From positions 1 to 64,000 of the forward strand of contig CABSMC010000002.1 in the NCBI GenBank assembly GCA_902478715.1: DNA of 64,000 nucleotides, written 5' to 3'. Numbering within the stretch: position 1 is the stretch's first letter; each line of letters begins with the position of its first letter. Below are positions 28,207 through 37,445 of the stretch, in pieces. The notes beneath the pieces were generated by a model. The model was not told the origin of the DNA, did no database searches, and saw only the letters and a list, made by a program, of their open reading frames with translations. Made by a program: the position numbers and the translations under genes. The DNA comes from an uncultured Adlercreutzia sp. Its GTDB lineage: Bacteria; Actinomycetota; Coriobacteriia; Coriobacteriales; Eggerthellaceae.

Positions 28207-28298
28207 TATTTTAACTTTTTCGACGATTTCATTTTAACATTTTCGACAACTTCATTTTAACTTTTTCGATGGTTTCATTTTAACTTTTTCGCAAGCCG
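28207..28298 (-). repeat. Four tandem 23-bp repeats upstream of the DUF4143 ATPase
   Basis: Units start at 28207, 28230, 28253 and 28276. In coding sense each reads approximately CGAAAAAGTTAAAATGAA plus a variable end. They finish about 18 bp before the GTG start at 28189. The AT-rich units are unlike the surrounding high-GC DNA and look like binding sites for an autoregulator. Confidence 0.8.
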
Positions 28299-28371
28299 GG
28301 AGCAGCAGGGAGCACAGCGCGCGGCGGAAAAGCAACAAGTGGCAAAAACAGGTTCCCGGCGAAGGAATTTC

Positions 28372-28457
28372 GGGGGTGCGCGCGGTACCAAACTAGCCGT
28401 TTTGCCAGAAGGTGGGGGTGCGGGAGGGCGCGCGGTACCAACCCTGTCGTTTTGCCC
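28372..28457. repeat. Intergenic direct repeat with GCGCGCGGTACCAA
   Basis: Two related units (28372-28407 and 28414-28457) share GGGGGTGCG, then CGCGCGGTACCAA, then CGTTTTGCC. The rest of the gap between the ATPase and the fhaA-like gene (28190-28672) holds no gene. It must contain the promoter of the FHA-kinase cluster, which I cannot pinpoint. Confidence 0.55.
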
Positions 28458-28672
28458 AAACTCTGGCGCATTATTTCCGCGGCCGGGCCATCCGGCAAGA
28501 CCAATCGAACAAAATTGTCACTGTGGCAATTAAGTAAAATGGTTGGTCGATGAGGTGCGTGCATAGGTTTTATGGCAAAATAAGCTGCTGTGCTACTGAA
28601 CGCTGCACTGAAAGCGCAGCGCAACCACACAAGAAGAACGCAGCTTAAACACGCAAGAACAAGGAGAAGCAC

Positions 28673-29542
28673 ATGGGACTCCTCTCAAAATTCGAGGGCA
28701 AGATGGAAGACACCGTGGAAGGCGCTGCCGATCGCATGGGCGCGGCCCCGTTGTCTCCCGTGCAGATTGCCAAGAAGGCCGAGAAGCAGATGCGCCGCGA
28801 GAAGATGGTCGGCGCAGGCAAGCAGTACGCTCCCACGCTTTATACCGTGCTCGTCAACGCCGACGATGACCGCCGCCTTCTGGGCTACTACCCCACCCTG
28901 GCTGGCGAGACCGAAACCTACCTTTCCGCCAAAGCCGCCGAGCAGGGCCTCGTCATGGACGGCCAGCCCCTCGTGCGCTTCATCGTGGACGACGACCTGC
29001 GCCACGGCAAGTTCGACGTTATTGCCGAAATGGTGGCCTCCCCCCTAGTTGAGCAGCTGCGTCAGGAAGAGTACGCCCGCTACGGCATCCGTCCCGGCGG
29101 CGGTCCGGCCCGCGCGGCCGCCCCGCAAGCGGGCTACGGCTACCAGCAGCCCGCTCCCGCTCCGGCGCCAGCACCCGCACCCGCCGGCGGCTACGACTAC
29201 CAGGCCGCGCCCGTCGACGAGTACGTGGAAGACGACTACTACGAGGACGACGAGCCTCGCCAAGCCTATATCTATGACATCACCAACGACCGCGCCTTCA
29301 CGCTGCCCGGCCAGGCCGAGACCATCGGGCGCGAGTCGAAGAACGACATCGTCATCCCCGACATCAACGTCTCGCGCGTACACGCGGAAATCCGCCAGGA
29401 CGAGTCCGGCGCCTGGATTCTCACCGACCTCGGCTCCACCAACGGCACCTTCGTGAACGGGCGCCAGATCAAATCCACCGCGTTGCACGACGCCGACCGC
29501 ATCATCGTGGGCACCACCAACCTCGAGTTCCAGCTCATCTAG
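28673..29542 (+). CDS. fhaA: FhaA-like protein: DUF3662 domain plus C-terminal FHA domain
   Basis: The 289-residue protein has an N-terminal DUF3662 domain (1-125). A Pro/Ala/Tyr-rich linker follows, and then an FHA domain at about 205-289 with the phosphothreonine-binding motifs GRESKND, SRVHAEI and TNGTFVNG. In actinobacteria FhaA binds phosphorylated partners of PknB, including the lipid II flippase MviN, and links the kinase to wall synthesis. It is the first gene of the fhaA-fhaB-pstP-rodA/pbp-pknB cluster. Confidence 0.88.
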   Translation: MGLLSKFEGKMEDTVEGAADRMGAAPLSPVQIAKKAEKQMRREKMVGAGKQYAPTLYTVLVNADDDRRLLGYYPTLAGETETYLSAKAAEQGLVMDGQPLVRFIVDDDLRHGKFDVIAEMVASPLVEQLRQEEYARYGIRPGGGPARAAAPQAGYGYQQPAPAPAPAPAPAGGYDYQAAPVDEYVEDDYYEDDEPRQAYIYDITNDRAFTLPGQAETIGRESKNDIVIPDINVSRVHAEIRQDESGAWILTDLGSTNGTFVNGRQIKSTALHDADRIIVGTTNLEFQLI

Positions 29543-29578
29543 CCCGCCCGCACCTTAGCGAGCCAAAGGAGGCTATCG

Positions 29579-29992
29579 GTGATCGATCTCGTTCTGCTCA
29601 TCGCGCGCCTGTTGTTCGTGGCGCTGCTCTATTTGTTTCTGTTCGCCATCATGCGCACCGGCATCGGCATGGTCAAAGGTTCCCGCAAGAAGGAACGCGG
29701 CTGGACGGTGTCGGTGGAACGCGGCCCCAAAGAGCTGCGCGGCGTCTCCATCGCCGTGCACGGGCCCGTCATCGTGGGCCGCTCGCCCGGGGCCGACATC
29801 GTCATCGGCGCCGGCTACGTGTCCGGCCGTCATGCCCGCTTCCAGCTGATGGGCCAGAACCTCTTCGTGGAAGATTTGGGTTCGAAGAACGGCACCGCCG
29901 TGAACGGACGCCCCGTCCATGACCCGGTAGCCCTGCGCAACAAGGACCTCGTCACCATCGGCGACGTCGACATCCGCGTGAGGAACCAATAA
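29579..29992 (+). CDS. fhaB: FhaB/FipA-like FHA-domain membrane protein
   Basis: The 137-residue protein begins at GTG (AAGGAGG six bases upstream) with one membrane segment (about 1-24). An FHA domain follows at 55-135 with GRSPGADI, SGRHARF and SKNGTAVNG. In mycobacteria the homologue binds phosphorylated FtsZ and division proteins. The stop TAA shares one base with the start of the phosphatase gene, so translation is coupled. Confidence 0.87.
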   Translation: MIDLVLLIARLLFVALLYLFLFAIMRTGIGMVKGSRKKERGWTVSVERGPKELRGVSIAVHGPVIVGRSPGADIVIGAGYVSGRHARFQLMGQNLFVEDLGSKNGTAVNGRPVHDPVALRNKDLVTIGDVDIRVRNQ

Positions 29993-31329
29993 TGGCCCGG
30001 GCAAAGCGCAAGAAGAGCGGCGCAACTTTCGGCAGTCGCACCGATGTCGGCTGCGTGCGCGAGCATAACGAGGATTCGCTGGCCGTCGCCCCGCCGCTGT
30101 ACGTGGTATGCGACGGCATGGGCGGCCACGCCGCCGGGGAAGTGGCGTCCGAAATCGCCGTGGACGTCATCTGCGACCGCGCACCGGCACACCCCGATGC
30201 CTCGGCGCTCGGCCAGGCCGTGGAAGAGGCGAACCTCGCCATCATCCGCGCCGCCCGCGAGGGCGTCGGCCGCGCCGGCATGGGCTGCACCTGCACCGCC
30301 GCCATGCTTGAGAAGGACAAGCTCGTCATCGCCCAGGTGGGCGACTCGCGGGCCTACCTTCTGCACAAGGGGCAGATGCAGCAGCTCACCCGCGACCACT
30401 CGCTTGTGGCCGACCTTATCGAGGCCGGGCAAATTACCGAGGCCGAGGCCCGCGTTCATCCCCAGCGCTCGGTCATCACCCGCGCTTTGGGCAGCGACCC
30501 GCGCACCCAGCCCGACTTGTTCGAAATCACCGTGGAAGCCGGCGACCGCCTGCTTCTGTGCTCCGACGGGCTTTCCACGATGTTGGAAGATGACCAGATC
30601 GCCAAGATCCTCGCCAGCCACAGCGAGCCCCAGCGCTGCGCGGCCCAGCTGGTGAACGAGGCCGTTGGCCGGGGCGGCTACGACAACGTCACCGTCATCG
30701 TCGTGGACGTCACGGGTCTGGCCGAGCAGCACCGCCGCAAGCTGACGCGCAAGAGCCGCGCGACGGCCATCATGCTGGCGCTTTTGCTGGTGGCCATCAT
30801 CGCCGGTTGCGCCTATGGGTTCAACTATCTGGCGTCCAACGCCGCCTATCTGGTGGCTCAGGATGGGAAAGTCGCCGTGTACCAGGGCGTTCCAGGCGAC
30901 ATCTTCGGATTCTCGTTCAATCACCTCGACCGCGTGACCGACGTGGCGTTAGACGACTTGCAGCCGGGCACCGCCAATCGCCTGAGCGAGGAGGGCATCA
31001 AGGTGGATTCTTTGGAAGCCGCCAACAGCCTCGTCGCGGAATACGAGAAGGAGATCGCCGACCGCAAGGCTGCTGAAGAGGAAGCGGCCCGGGCTGCGGC
31101 CGAGGCCAACCAGCCTGAGGAACCCGCGAAGGGTGCGAAAGGTGCTGGCGGCAGCACGGCCAGCGGCGCGCAGGGCGGCACGGACGCACAAGGCACGACG
31201 GGCGGCTCGCAAAGTGCGTCGCCTTCATCGGGCGCTGGCTCCGGCACGAGCGACGCGAGCTCCGGCAACACAGGCGCTGGCACGAGCCGCGACGCACAAG
31301 GCGGCGCTGCGGGAGGAACCAACCGATGA
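29992..31329 (+). CDS. pstP: PP2C-type Ser/Thr protein phosphatase (PstP-like)
   Basis: The 445-residue protein has a PP2C catalytic domain (about 8-240) with the metal motifs REHNEDS and VCDGMGGHAAGE, GDSRAYL, and LCSDGLS. One membrane segment follows near 258-280. A low-complexity extracellular tail rich in Gly, Ser, Thr and Ala makes up the last 80 residues. It should reverse PknB phosphorylation at the membrane. The start overlaps fhaB by one base and the end overlaps the next gene by 4 bp. Confidence 0.9.
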   Translation: MARAKRKKSGATFGSRTDVGCVREHNEDSLAVAPPLYVVCDGMGGHAAGEVASEIAVDVICDRAPAHPDASALGQAVEEANLAIIRAAREGVGRAGMGCTCTAAMLEKDKLVIAQVGDSRAYLLHKGQMQQLTRDHSLVADLIEAGQITEAEARVHPQRSVITRALGSDPRTQPDLFEITVEAGDRLLLCSDGLSTMLEDDQIAKILASHSEPQRCAAQLVNEAVGRGGYDNVTVIVVDVTGLAEQHRRKLTRKSRATAIMLALLLVAIIAGCAYGFNYLASNAAYLVAQDGKVAVYQGVPGDIFGFSFNHLDRVTDVALDDLQPGTANRLSEEGIKVDSLEAANSLVAEYEKEIADRKAAEEEAARAAAEANQPEEPAKGAKGAGGSTASGAQGGTDAQGTTGGSQSASPSSGAGSGTSDASSGNTGAGTSRDAQGGAAGGTNR

Positions 31330-34109
31330 CCCGGCGCAACATAGAGCTGATGCTCCTGCTCATCGCCTCGCCCATCGTCATCGTGCTCTTCGCCATGATG
31401 GTGGTCACCGGCGGCCAGGAGCTGTCCTTCAACACCCTGGGCGTGCCGCTCGGCATCTTCGCCGCGTTCCTCGTGGCCCACATTGCCGTACGTCTGCTCG
31501 CGCCCGCAGCCGACCCAGCTATTCTGCCCATTTCGTTCGCGCTGTCGGGCATCGGTATCGCGTTTGTGACCCGCATTGTGCCCGATTTGGCCGTAAACCA
31601 GCTGCTGTGGCTGTTTATCGGCATCGCGGCCATGATTGCGACGCTGGCTGTCGTGCGCAATCTGGACAAGCTCGCCAACTACAAGTACACGCTTATGATC
31701 GTGGGCATCTTGCTGCTGCTCTCGCCCATGCTGCCGGTCATCGGCTACGAGTCCGGCGGCGGCCAACTGTGGCTGCGCTTCGGCAGCTTCAGCTTCCAGC
31801 CCGGCGAGCTGGCCAAGATCCTCATCGTGTTCTTCATCGCCGCCTACCTGGCCGCCAACCGCGAGATGCTCTCGGTGTTCACGTGGAAGGTGGGGCCGCT
31901 GTGGCTGCCGAGCCTCGCCACCCTGCTCCCGCTCATCGTCATGTGGGCGCTCGCCTTCATCGTCGTCGTGTTGGAGAAGGACCTCGGCCTCGCGCTCGTG
32001 CTGTTCTCCGTGTTCGTCATCATGCTGTATGTGGCCACGGGGAAGAAGCTCTACCTGGTAGTCTCCATCGGGCTTGCGGCCATTGCGGCCGTGGCCCTTT
32101 ACGGCATGATGGGCCACGTGCAGACCCGCGTCGCCATCTGGCAGGATCCCTTCGCCGAGGCTCAGGGCGGCGGCTTCCAGCTGGTGCAGAGCCTCTATTC
32201 CATCGCCGACGGCGACCTGTTCGGCACCGGCATCGGCCGGGGCATGGGCGGCGAGCCGGTGGCGCAAGGCGGCATTCCCGTCGCCGAGAGCGACTTCATC
32301 TTCCCCGTCATCGCCGAGGAGACGGGCCTGCTCGGCGCGGCCGGCGTGCTGCTGCTGTATTTGTGCTTCGCCATTCGCGGCATCGTCACGGCGGCCCGGG
32401 CGAAATCCGACGTCAGCTCGTTCACCGCCGTGGGCCTCACCTCCATCATCGTGCTGCAGGCGTTTATCATCGTCGGCGGTGTCACACGTCTCATTCCCCT
32501 CACCGGCATCACACTGCCCTTCATCAGCCAGGGCGGCTCGTCGCTCATCGCCAGCTTCATCATCGTCGGCTGCCTGCTGCGCTGCGGCGACGAGGGCACC
32601 GGCGTCGATTCCGAAATGCGCCAGACCGGGGCCATCGGCGCCCACGGGTCGGACGCCGTGCTGGGACGCGTGGCGTTGGGCAAGCGACTCACCGGCACCA
32701 TGATCGTCTTCTCGGTGCTGTTCGCAGTGCTCGTGGCCAACCTCACCTACCTCATGGTCATCAAGGCGCCGGAATACCAGAGCATGCCGTCGAACAACCA
32801 CACCATCGCGAAAGAGGCCCGCATGGAGCGGGGCACCATCTCCACCGCCGACGGTACCGTGCTGGCCACATCGGTGCGCCAAGAGGACGGCTCCTATAAG
32901 CGCGAATACCCCGCCGGCGAGCTGGCGGCGCACATCGTGGGCTACACCTCCGAGCGCTTCGGGACCGCCGGCATCGAGGCCGCCTACAACGATACCCTGC
33001 GCGGCGAGCAGAACTTCGCCAGCTTCACCGATGTGGTGAACTCGCTCGCGGGCATCCAGACCAAGGGCAACGACGTCGTGCTTTCCATCGATTCCCGCAT
33101 CCAGCAGGCGGCCCAGAACGCGCTGGCCGGCCAGGTGGGCGCCGTGGTGGCCCTGAACCCCGAGACCGGCGCCGTGTACGCGCTGGCCTCCTCCCCCACC
33201 TTCGACGCCGCCAACTACGAGGAACTGCTCACGGCGGCTGCGGAAGGCGGTAGCGACTCCTCCGAGCTGTTCAACCGCGCCACCCAGGCACTGTACGCGC
33301 CCGGCTCCACCTTCAAAATGGTGACCTTGGCCGCCGCGCTGCAGGATCACATCGCCACGGCGGACACCACCTACGACTCCCCCGGCGAGATGGACATCGG
33401 CAACGCGCCCGTGACCAACGTGAAAAAGCGCTCCTACGGCAAGATCACCCTGGAACAGGCCATGTGGTACTCGTCGAACACCGTGTTCGGCCAGGTGGGC
33501 GTGCAGCTCGGCAGCGATTTGCTCGTGCAGATGGCGTGCAGCTTCGGGTTCAACGAGGACATCCCCTTCGACTTGCCCCTGGCCACGTCCCTCATGCCCG
33601 ACCCCGAGGAAATGACCACCTGGGAAACGGCCTGGGCCGCCTGCGGCGAGCCCGTGGGCGAGCACGAGAGCCCCGCCGGTCCCCAGGCCACCGTGCTGCA
33701 GATGGCGCTGGTGGGCGCCGCCATCGCCAACGAGGGCGCCATCATGCAGCCCTACCTGGTCGACGGCATCTACAACGCCAACGGCGAGCGCAGCTTCTCG
33801 CCCATTCCCGTGAAGCTCAAGCAGGCCATGGACGCCAACACCGCCGCCGCTGAGATCGACATCATGAAGGGCGTCGTCACCGAAGGCACCGGCGGCAAGG
33901 CGGCACTGGACGACGTGGCCGTGGCCGGCAAGACCGGCACCCACGAGCGCGGCGATGGCAGCGACGACAGCTGGTTCGTGGGAATGGCCCCCGCTGCCGA
34001 CCCCAAGGTCGTGGTGGCCGTCGTCATCGAGAAGGGCGAATCGGGGGCTGGCGCTAGCGCCGCCCACGACGTTCTGGAAACGGCTCTCGAAGTGACGGGG
34101 GCGCTGTAG
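31326..34109 (+). CDS. RodA/FtsW glycosyltransferase fused to a class B penicillin-binding transpeptidase
   Basis: The 927-residue protein joins two enzymes that are normally separate. Residues 1-430 are a SEDS protein with about ten membrane segments and RodA/FtsW features (FQPGELAKI; PLTGITLPFISQGGSSL). Residues 450-927 are a penicillin-binding protein. It has a membrane anchor, a short dimerisation region (MERGTISTADGTVLA) and a transpeptidase with Ser661-x-x-Lys664 (STFK), Ser716-Ser717-Asn718 and Lys869-Thr-Gly. The fused pair would polymerise and cross-link peptidoglycan in one polypeptide. It lies between pstP and pknB, where other actinobacteria have separate rodA and pbpA. ATGA overlap with pstP. 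I see no internal stop or start that would split it. Confidence 0.92.
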   Translation: MTRRNIELMLLLIASPIVIVLFAMMVVTGGQELSFNTLGVPLGIFAAFLVAHIAVRLLAPAADPAILPISFALSGIGIAFVTRIVPDLAVNQLLWLFIGIAAMIATLAVVRNLDKLANYKYTLMIVGILLLLSPMLPVIGYESGGGQLWLRFGSFSFQPGELAKILIVFFIAAYLAANREMLSVFTWKVGPLWLPSLATLLPLIVMWALAFIVVVLEKDLGLALVLFSVFVIMLYVATGKKLYLVVSIGLAAIAAVALYGMMGHVQTRVAIWQDPFAEAQGGGFQLVQSLYSIADGDLFGTGIGRGMGGEPVAQGGIPVAESDFIFPVIAEETGLLGAAGVLLLYLCFAIRGIVTAARAKSDVSSFTAVGLTSIIVLQAFIIVGGVTRLIPLTGITLPFISQGGSSLIASFIIVGCLLRCGDEGTGVDSEMRQTGAIGAHGSDAVLGRVALGKRLTGTMIVFSVLFAVLVANLTYLMVIKAPEYQSMPSNNHTIAKEARMERGTISTADGTVLATSVRQEDGSYKREYPAGELAAHIVGYTSERFGTAGIEAAYNDTLRGEQNFASFTDVVNSLAGIQTKGNDVVLSIDSRIQQAAQNALAGQVGAVVALNPETGAVYALASSPTFDAANYEELLTAAAEGGSDSSELFNRATQALYAPGSTFKMVTLAAALQDHIATADTTYDSPGEMDIGNAPVTNVKKRSYGKITLEQAMWYSSNTVFGQVGVQLGSDLLVQMACSFGFNEDIPFDLPLATSLMPDPEEMTTWETAWAACGEPVGEHESPAGPQATVLQMALVGAAIANEGAIMQPYLVDGIYNANGERSFSPIPVKLKQAMDANTAAAEIDIMKGVVTEGTGGKAALDDVAVAGKTGTHERGDGSDDSWFVGMAPAADPKVVVAVVIEKGESGAGASAAHDVLETALEVTGAL

Positions 34110-34115
34110 TACAAT
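34110..34115 (+). promoter_or_regulatory. Candidate -10 element of an internal pknB promoter
   Basis: TACAATGG lies directly after the rodA-pbp stop and 73 bp before the kinase start. A good -35 is not visible. The same TACAATGG word precedes several other genes in the window. Confidence 0.3.
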
Positions 34116-34187
34116 GGCAAGACTCACGAGAGTTCGCATACTTAAACCGCAAACGCACTCGCACATGGAACTTTAAGGAGTATCAAG

Positions 34188-36122
34188 GTGACCGGACAGG
34201 GAACAATGACGGGCAGGGTCTTCGGCGGCCGTTACGAGATTAAAGATCGTATCGGCATCGGCGGCATGGCCGAGGTATACCGAGCCCAAGATAGCACGCT
34301 GGGCCGCGTCGTCGCCGTGAAGGTGATGCTGCCCCAATTCGCCGCCGACCCCTCTTTCACCCAGCGCTTCCGCCAGGAAGCCGCCGCGGCTGCAAACCTG
34401 CAGAGCCCCTACATCGTGAACGTGTACGACTGGGGCCAGGACGACGACACCTATTACATCGTCATGGAGTTCGTGCGCGGGTCCGACTTGAAAACCGCCA
34501 TCCAGCAGCGCGGCGCCATCAACCAGCGCAAGGCCGCCGAGATCGGCGCCCAGGTGTGCCAGGCGCTCACCGTCGCCCACAACCAGGACATCATCCACCG
34601 CGACATCAAGCCGCAGAACATCATGGTGCAGCCCGACGGCAACGTGAAGGTGATGGACTTCGGCATCGCCCGGGCGAAGAACTCCGTGAACGACAAAACG
34701 TCCGCCGTGCTGGGCACCGCCCACTACATCTCGCCGGAACAGGCCCAGGGCAAAGATCTCACGGCCGCCAGCGACATCTACTCGCTGGGCATCGTGCTAT
34801 ACGAGGCCACCACGGGCAAACTCCCCTTCGACGGCCCGGACGCCGTATCGGTGGCCATGCAGCAGGTGAAGGACGAGCCGGCGGCGCCTTCCTCCATCAA
34901 CCCGAACATCGATCCGGATCTTGAGGACATCATCATGGTGGCCCTTTCGAAGGATCCGGCGCGCCGCTTCGCCACGGCCAACGACATGCGCATCGCCCTG
35001 AACGATTACCTGGCCGGTCGTCCCGTCACGTTGCCGGCCGGTGCCATGAGCTCATCGTTCACCGAGGCCCAGACGCGTATGATGGGCGCCGTGCCCGCTC
35101 CCGTGCCGGGCATCACGAGCACCCAGGTTATGCCGACGGTTGCCGGCGGCACGGCGGCCATGTCGCCGAGCTCCACGGGCAATTTCCAAGCGACGAACTT
35201 CCATGATGCCAACACGAAGAAGAGCAAGAAACCCGTCATCATCGCCATTTGCGCCATTCTGGCCATCGCGCTGGTGGCCGGCATCGCGTTCGCGGTAACG
35301 GGCGGCTTCAAGCCGGCGACCCCTGCCGACGAGCCCATCGAGGTGCCCAGCGTGGTGGGCAATACCGAGCAGGAGGCCACCTTCACGCTGGAGCAGGCCG
35401 GCTTCCAGGTGCAGATTACGACCAAGGAAGACGAATCCGTCGACGAGGGCACCGTGCTTGCGCAAGACCCGGCTGGCGGCACCAAGCAGCAGAAGGGGAC
35501 GACCATCACCCTCACCATTGCCGTGGGGCCCGACACCGTGGACGCGCCCAACTTCAAGAACATGACCATGGACGAGGCGCGCCAGGCGGCCGAAGACGCC
35601 GGCCTTAAGGTTGTGGAAGCCGAGAGCAAGTACTCGGAAGATGTCGCCGAGGGCAAGATCATTTCGCAAAGCCCCGCCGCCGGCGACCCGGTGAAGCCCG
35701 GCACCACCATCGAGGTCGTCACCTCCCGCGGAAGCGAGCTGACCACGGTGCCCAACGTCATTGGCATGACCGAGGAGGAAGCCATCGACAAGCTGCAGTC
35801 CGAGGGATTCGGCGCCGATGTGAAGGCCCGCGAGTACAGCGACAAGCAGGGCGAGGGCCGCGTCATGAAGCAGGATCCGCTGAACGACAAGGTGAAGCCC
35901 GGTGCCACGGTGCAGATCACCATTTCGAAGGGCCCCGAGCCCGAACCCGAGCCGGAACCGGAACCCGACCAGCCGTCGAACCCCGGCACCACTGATCCCG
36001 GCACTAACAACCCCGGCGGTACCACCGATCCGGGCACGGGCGGCGGCAGCGGCAGCGGCGGCACCACCGATCCCGGCAACCAGGGCGGCGACACCGGCAC
36101 GACCACGCCTTCCGCCAACTAG
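34188..36122 (+). CDS. pknB: PknB-like Ser/Thr protein kinase with three PASTA domains
   Basis: The 644-residue kinase starts at GTG with AAGGAG upstream; an ATG six codons in is an alternative. The kinase domain (about 13-275) has the P-loop IGIGGMAEVY, HRDIKPQN with catalytic Asp139, DFG and an activation loop with the conserved TSAVLGTAHYISPEQ. One membrane segment (about 347-370) is followed by three extracellular PASTA repeats (about 382-448, 449-515 and 516-580), which sense muropeptides or lipid II. A Pro/Gly/Thr tail ends the protein. It regulates wall growth and division with FhaA, FhaB and PstP. A separate pknA is absent from the cluster. Confidence 0.93.
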   Translation: MTGQGTMTGRVFGGRYEIKDRIGIGGMAEVYRAQDSTLGRVVAVKVMLPQFAADPSFTQRFRQEAAAAANLQSPYIVNVYDWGQDDDTYYIVMEFVRGSDLKTAIQQRGAINQRKAAEIGAQVCQALTVAHNQDIIHRDIKPQNIMVQPDGNVKVMDFGIARAKNSVNDKTSAVLGTAHYISPEQAQGKDLTAASDIYSLGIVLYEATTGKLPFDGPDAVSVAMQQVKDEPAAPSSINPNIDPDLEDIIMVALSKDPARRFATANDMRIALNDYLAGRPVTLPAGAMSSSFTEAQTRMMGAVPAPVPGITSTQVMPTVAGGTAAMSPSSTGNFQATNFHDANTKKSKKPVIIAICAILAIALVAGIAFAVTGGFKPATPADEPIEVPSVVGNTEQEATFTLEQAGFQVQITTKEDESVDEGTVLAQDPAGGTKQQKGTTITLTIAVGPDTVDAPNFKNMTMDEARQAAEDAGLKVVEAESKYSEDVAEGKIISQSPAAGDPVKPGTTIEVVTSRGSELTTVPNVIGMTEEEAIDKLQSEGFGADVKAREYSDKQGEGRVMKQDPLNDKVKPGATVQITISKGPEPEPEPEPEPDQPSNPGTTDPGTNNPGGTTDPGTGGGSGSGGTTDPGNQGGDTGTTTPSAN

Positions 36123-36148
36123 GATCGGATAACGAAACCGTGAAGACC

Positions 36149-36182
36149 GGGCGCCTTCTCCTTCGGGATGGAGGCGCCCTTC
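36149..36182 (+). terminator. Rho-independent terminator of the FHA-kinase cluster
   Basis: Arms GGGCGCCT (36149-36156) and AGGCGCCC (36172-36179) are followed by TTCT. The hairpin ends just before a TATAAT that probably starts the next transcript. Confidence 0.7.
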
Positions 36183-36194
36183 TATAATGAGCCC

Positions 36195-37067
36195 ATGCCC
36201 AATTTGCTCGACATATTCGATAAGTTCATTCACGCCGACTGGTTCAACACCATGCTCGGCGTCGTGATCATCTGCGCGATCACCTTCGTCGTATGCCGCC
36301 TCACCGTGGCTTTCATGCGGCGGGTGCTGAACAAGACCTCGCTTCTGCCCTCCAGCTCCATTTTCATCAACTTGGTGCGCATCGTGGTGTGGGTCATCGG
36401 CATCTGCTGCGTGCTTTCCATGTGCTTCAACGTGAACATTTCGGCCATGATCACCGGCCTTGGCGTCGTTGGTATCGCGGTGTCCCTCGGCTTTCAAGAC
36501 ACGCTATCGAACCTCATCGGCGGCCTGACCGTCAGCGTGTCGCGCACCGTGGAACCCGGCGACAACATCCGCATGGGGCCTTCCGGCGTCACCGGCGTCG
36601 TGCAAGACGTCACCTGGCGCTACACCTCCATCAAGGACAGCTCGGGCACCATCACCAACATCCCCAACTCGCTCATGACCTCCACGGCCGTCTGTAAGCT
36701 GTCCCCCCTGAACGAGATTTCCATTCCCCTGGTGGTCACCACCAACAGCGAGCGCCTCACTGCCACGGCCCACCACATCGAGGACGCCGCCGAGAAGGCC
36801 GTCGCCCGCGTGAGCAAGCTGAAGAAGCGGCCCAGCGTGTCGTTCTCGTCCATTAGCGATTACGGATTCAAGGGTTCGCTGAGCTTCACTATCGCAGAGG
36901 CGTCCAAGGCCTCCTCTGCCACCGATGCCGCCATCCGCGCCGTGGCCCCCTACGTGCACAACCATCTCATTGAAGAGGCCATGGGCGACCTAACCGGGCA
37001 GAAACTTACTGACGCCACCGGCTCGCTCGTGCCCGTCAAAGACGAGGAAGGCGCCTCCAGCAACTGA
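36195..37067 (+). CDS. MscS-family mechanosensitive channel
   Basis: The 290-residue protein has three membrane segments (about 12-110). The third is a glycine/alanine-rich pore helix (MITGLGVVGIAVSLGFQ), followed by the MscS signature region SNLIGG and a cytoplasmic beta/alpha domain. It opens on osmotic downshock. I chose the ATG at 36195: the upstream in-frame ATG at 36168 lies inside the terminator. TATAAT at 36183-36188 is 6 bp before 36195, and no ribosome binding site is visible, so the mRNA may be leaderless. Confidence 0.88.
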   Translation: MPNLLDIFDKFIHADWFNTMLGVVIICAITFVVCRLTVAFMRRVLNKTSLLPSSSIFINLVRIVVWVIGICCVLSMCFNVNISAMITGLGVVGIAVSLGFQDTLSNLIGGLTVSVSRTVEPGDNIRMGPSGVTGVVQDVTWRYTSIKDSSGTITNIPNSLMTSTAVCKLSPLNEISIPLVVTTNSERLTATAHHIEDAAEKAVARVSKLKKRPSVSFSSISDYGFKGSLSFTIAEASKASSATDAAIRAVAPYVHNHLIEEAMGDLTGQKLTDATGSLVPVKDEEGASSN

Positions 37068-37136
37068 GTACGCGTAGCGCAGAACTTCGTGGCACTTTTG
37101 GGCACAAAAATAGCCCTGCCCCACGCCAGAGGATGA

Positions 37137-37198
37137 ACCCACCTCAAAAGGTGGGTGCTCGCATCGGGTCTCCCGGCTTTCGCATCAACGGATGCGAA
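37137..37198 (+). other. Two strong hairpins in the gap before nrdG, possible structured RNA
   Basis: ACCCACCT, caaa, AGGTGGGT (37137-37156) and TTCGCATC, aacg, GATGCGAA (37179-37198) are perfect 8-bp stems with 4-base loops. A smaller CGGG/CCCG pair lies between. The 378-bp gap 37068-37445 holds no gene. The first hairpin could end the channel transcript, but the second lacks a T tract, so a small RNA or leader element is possible. Confidence 0.35.
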
Positions 37199-37445
37199 TC
37201 TCCGTTCCAACCGCTTCTAGAGCTCCCTCGTCATAATACGTCGGTCCATCGCAGTATATGGCGGGAACAAGGCTTGATTTCAGTATACGCAAAACCTGGT
37301 GACAGGAAAGTCTTGACATACGGCACAACATAAGCTGTTGGATAAACGTTGCTCACCATCGCTGCTTGAAGGAGCGGTCATGCCAACTTTATGACAGAGA
37401 CGCAGCCGACGGATGCATGGACCGGAGTGCGCTACAATGGCGGCT

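Noticed and set aside
28207..28298. CRISPR-like or iteron-type replication origin
   Set aside because: Units are contiguous with no spacers, and there is no replication initiator gene; position before an ATPase gene fits an operator better.
30921..34166. 1,081-codon frame antisense to rodA-pbp
   Set aside because: A His/Gly/Asp-rich shadow frame typical of high-GC DNA; the plus strand encodes clear enzymes.
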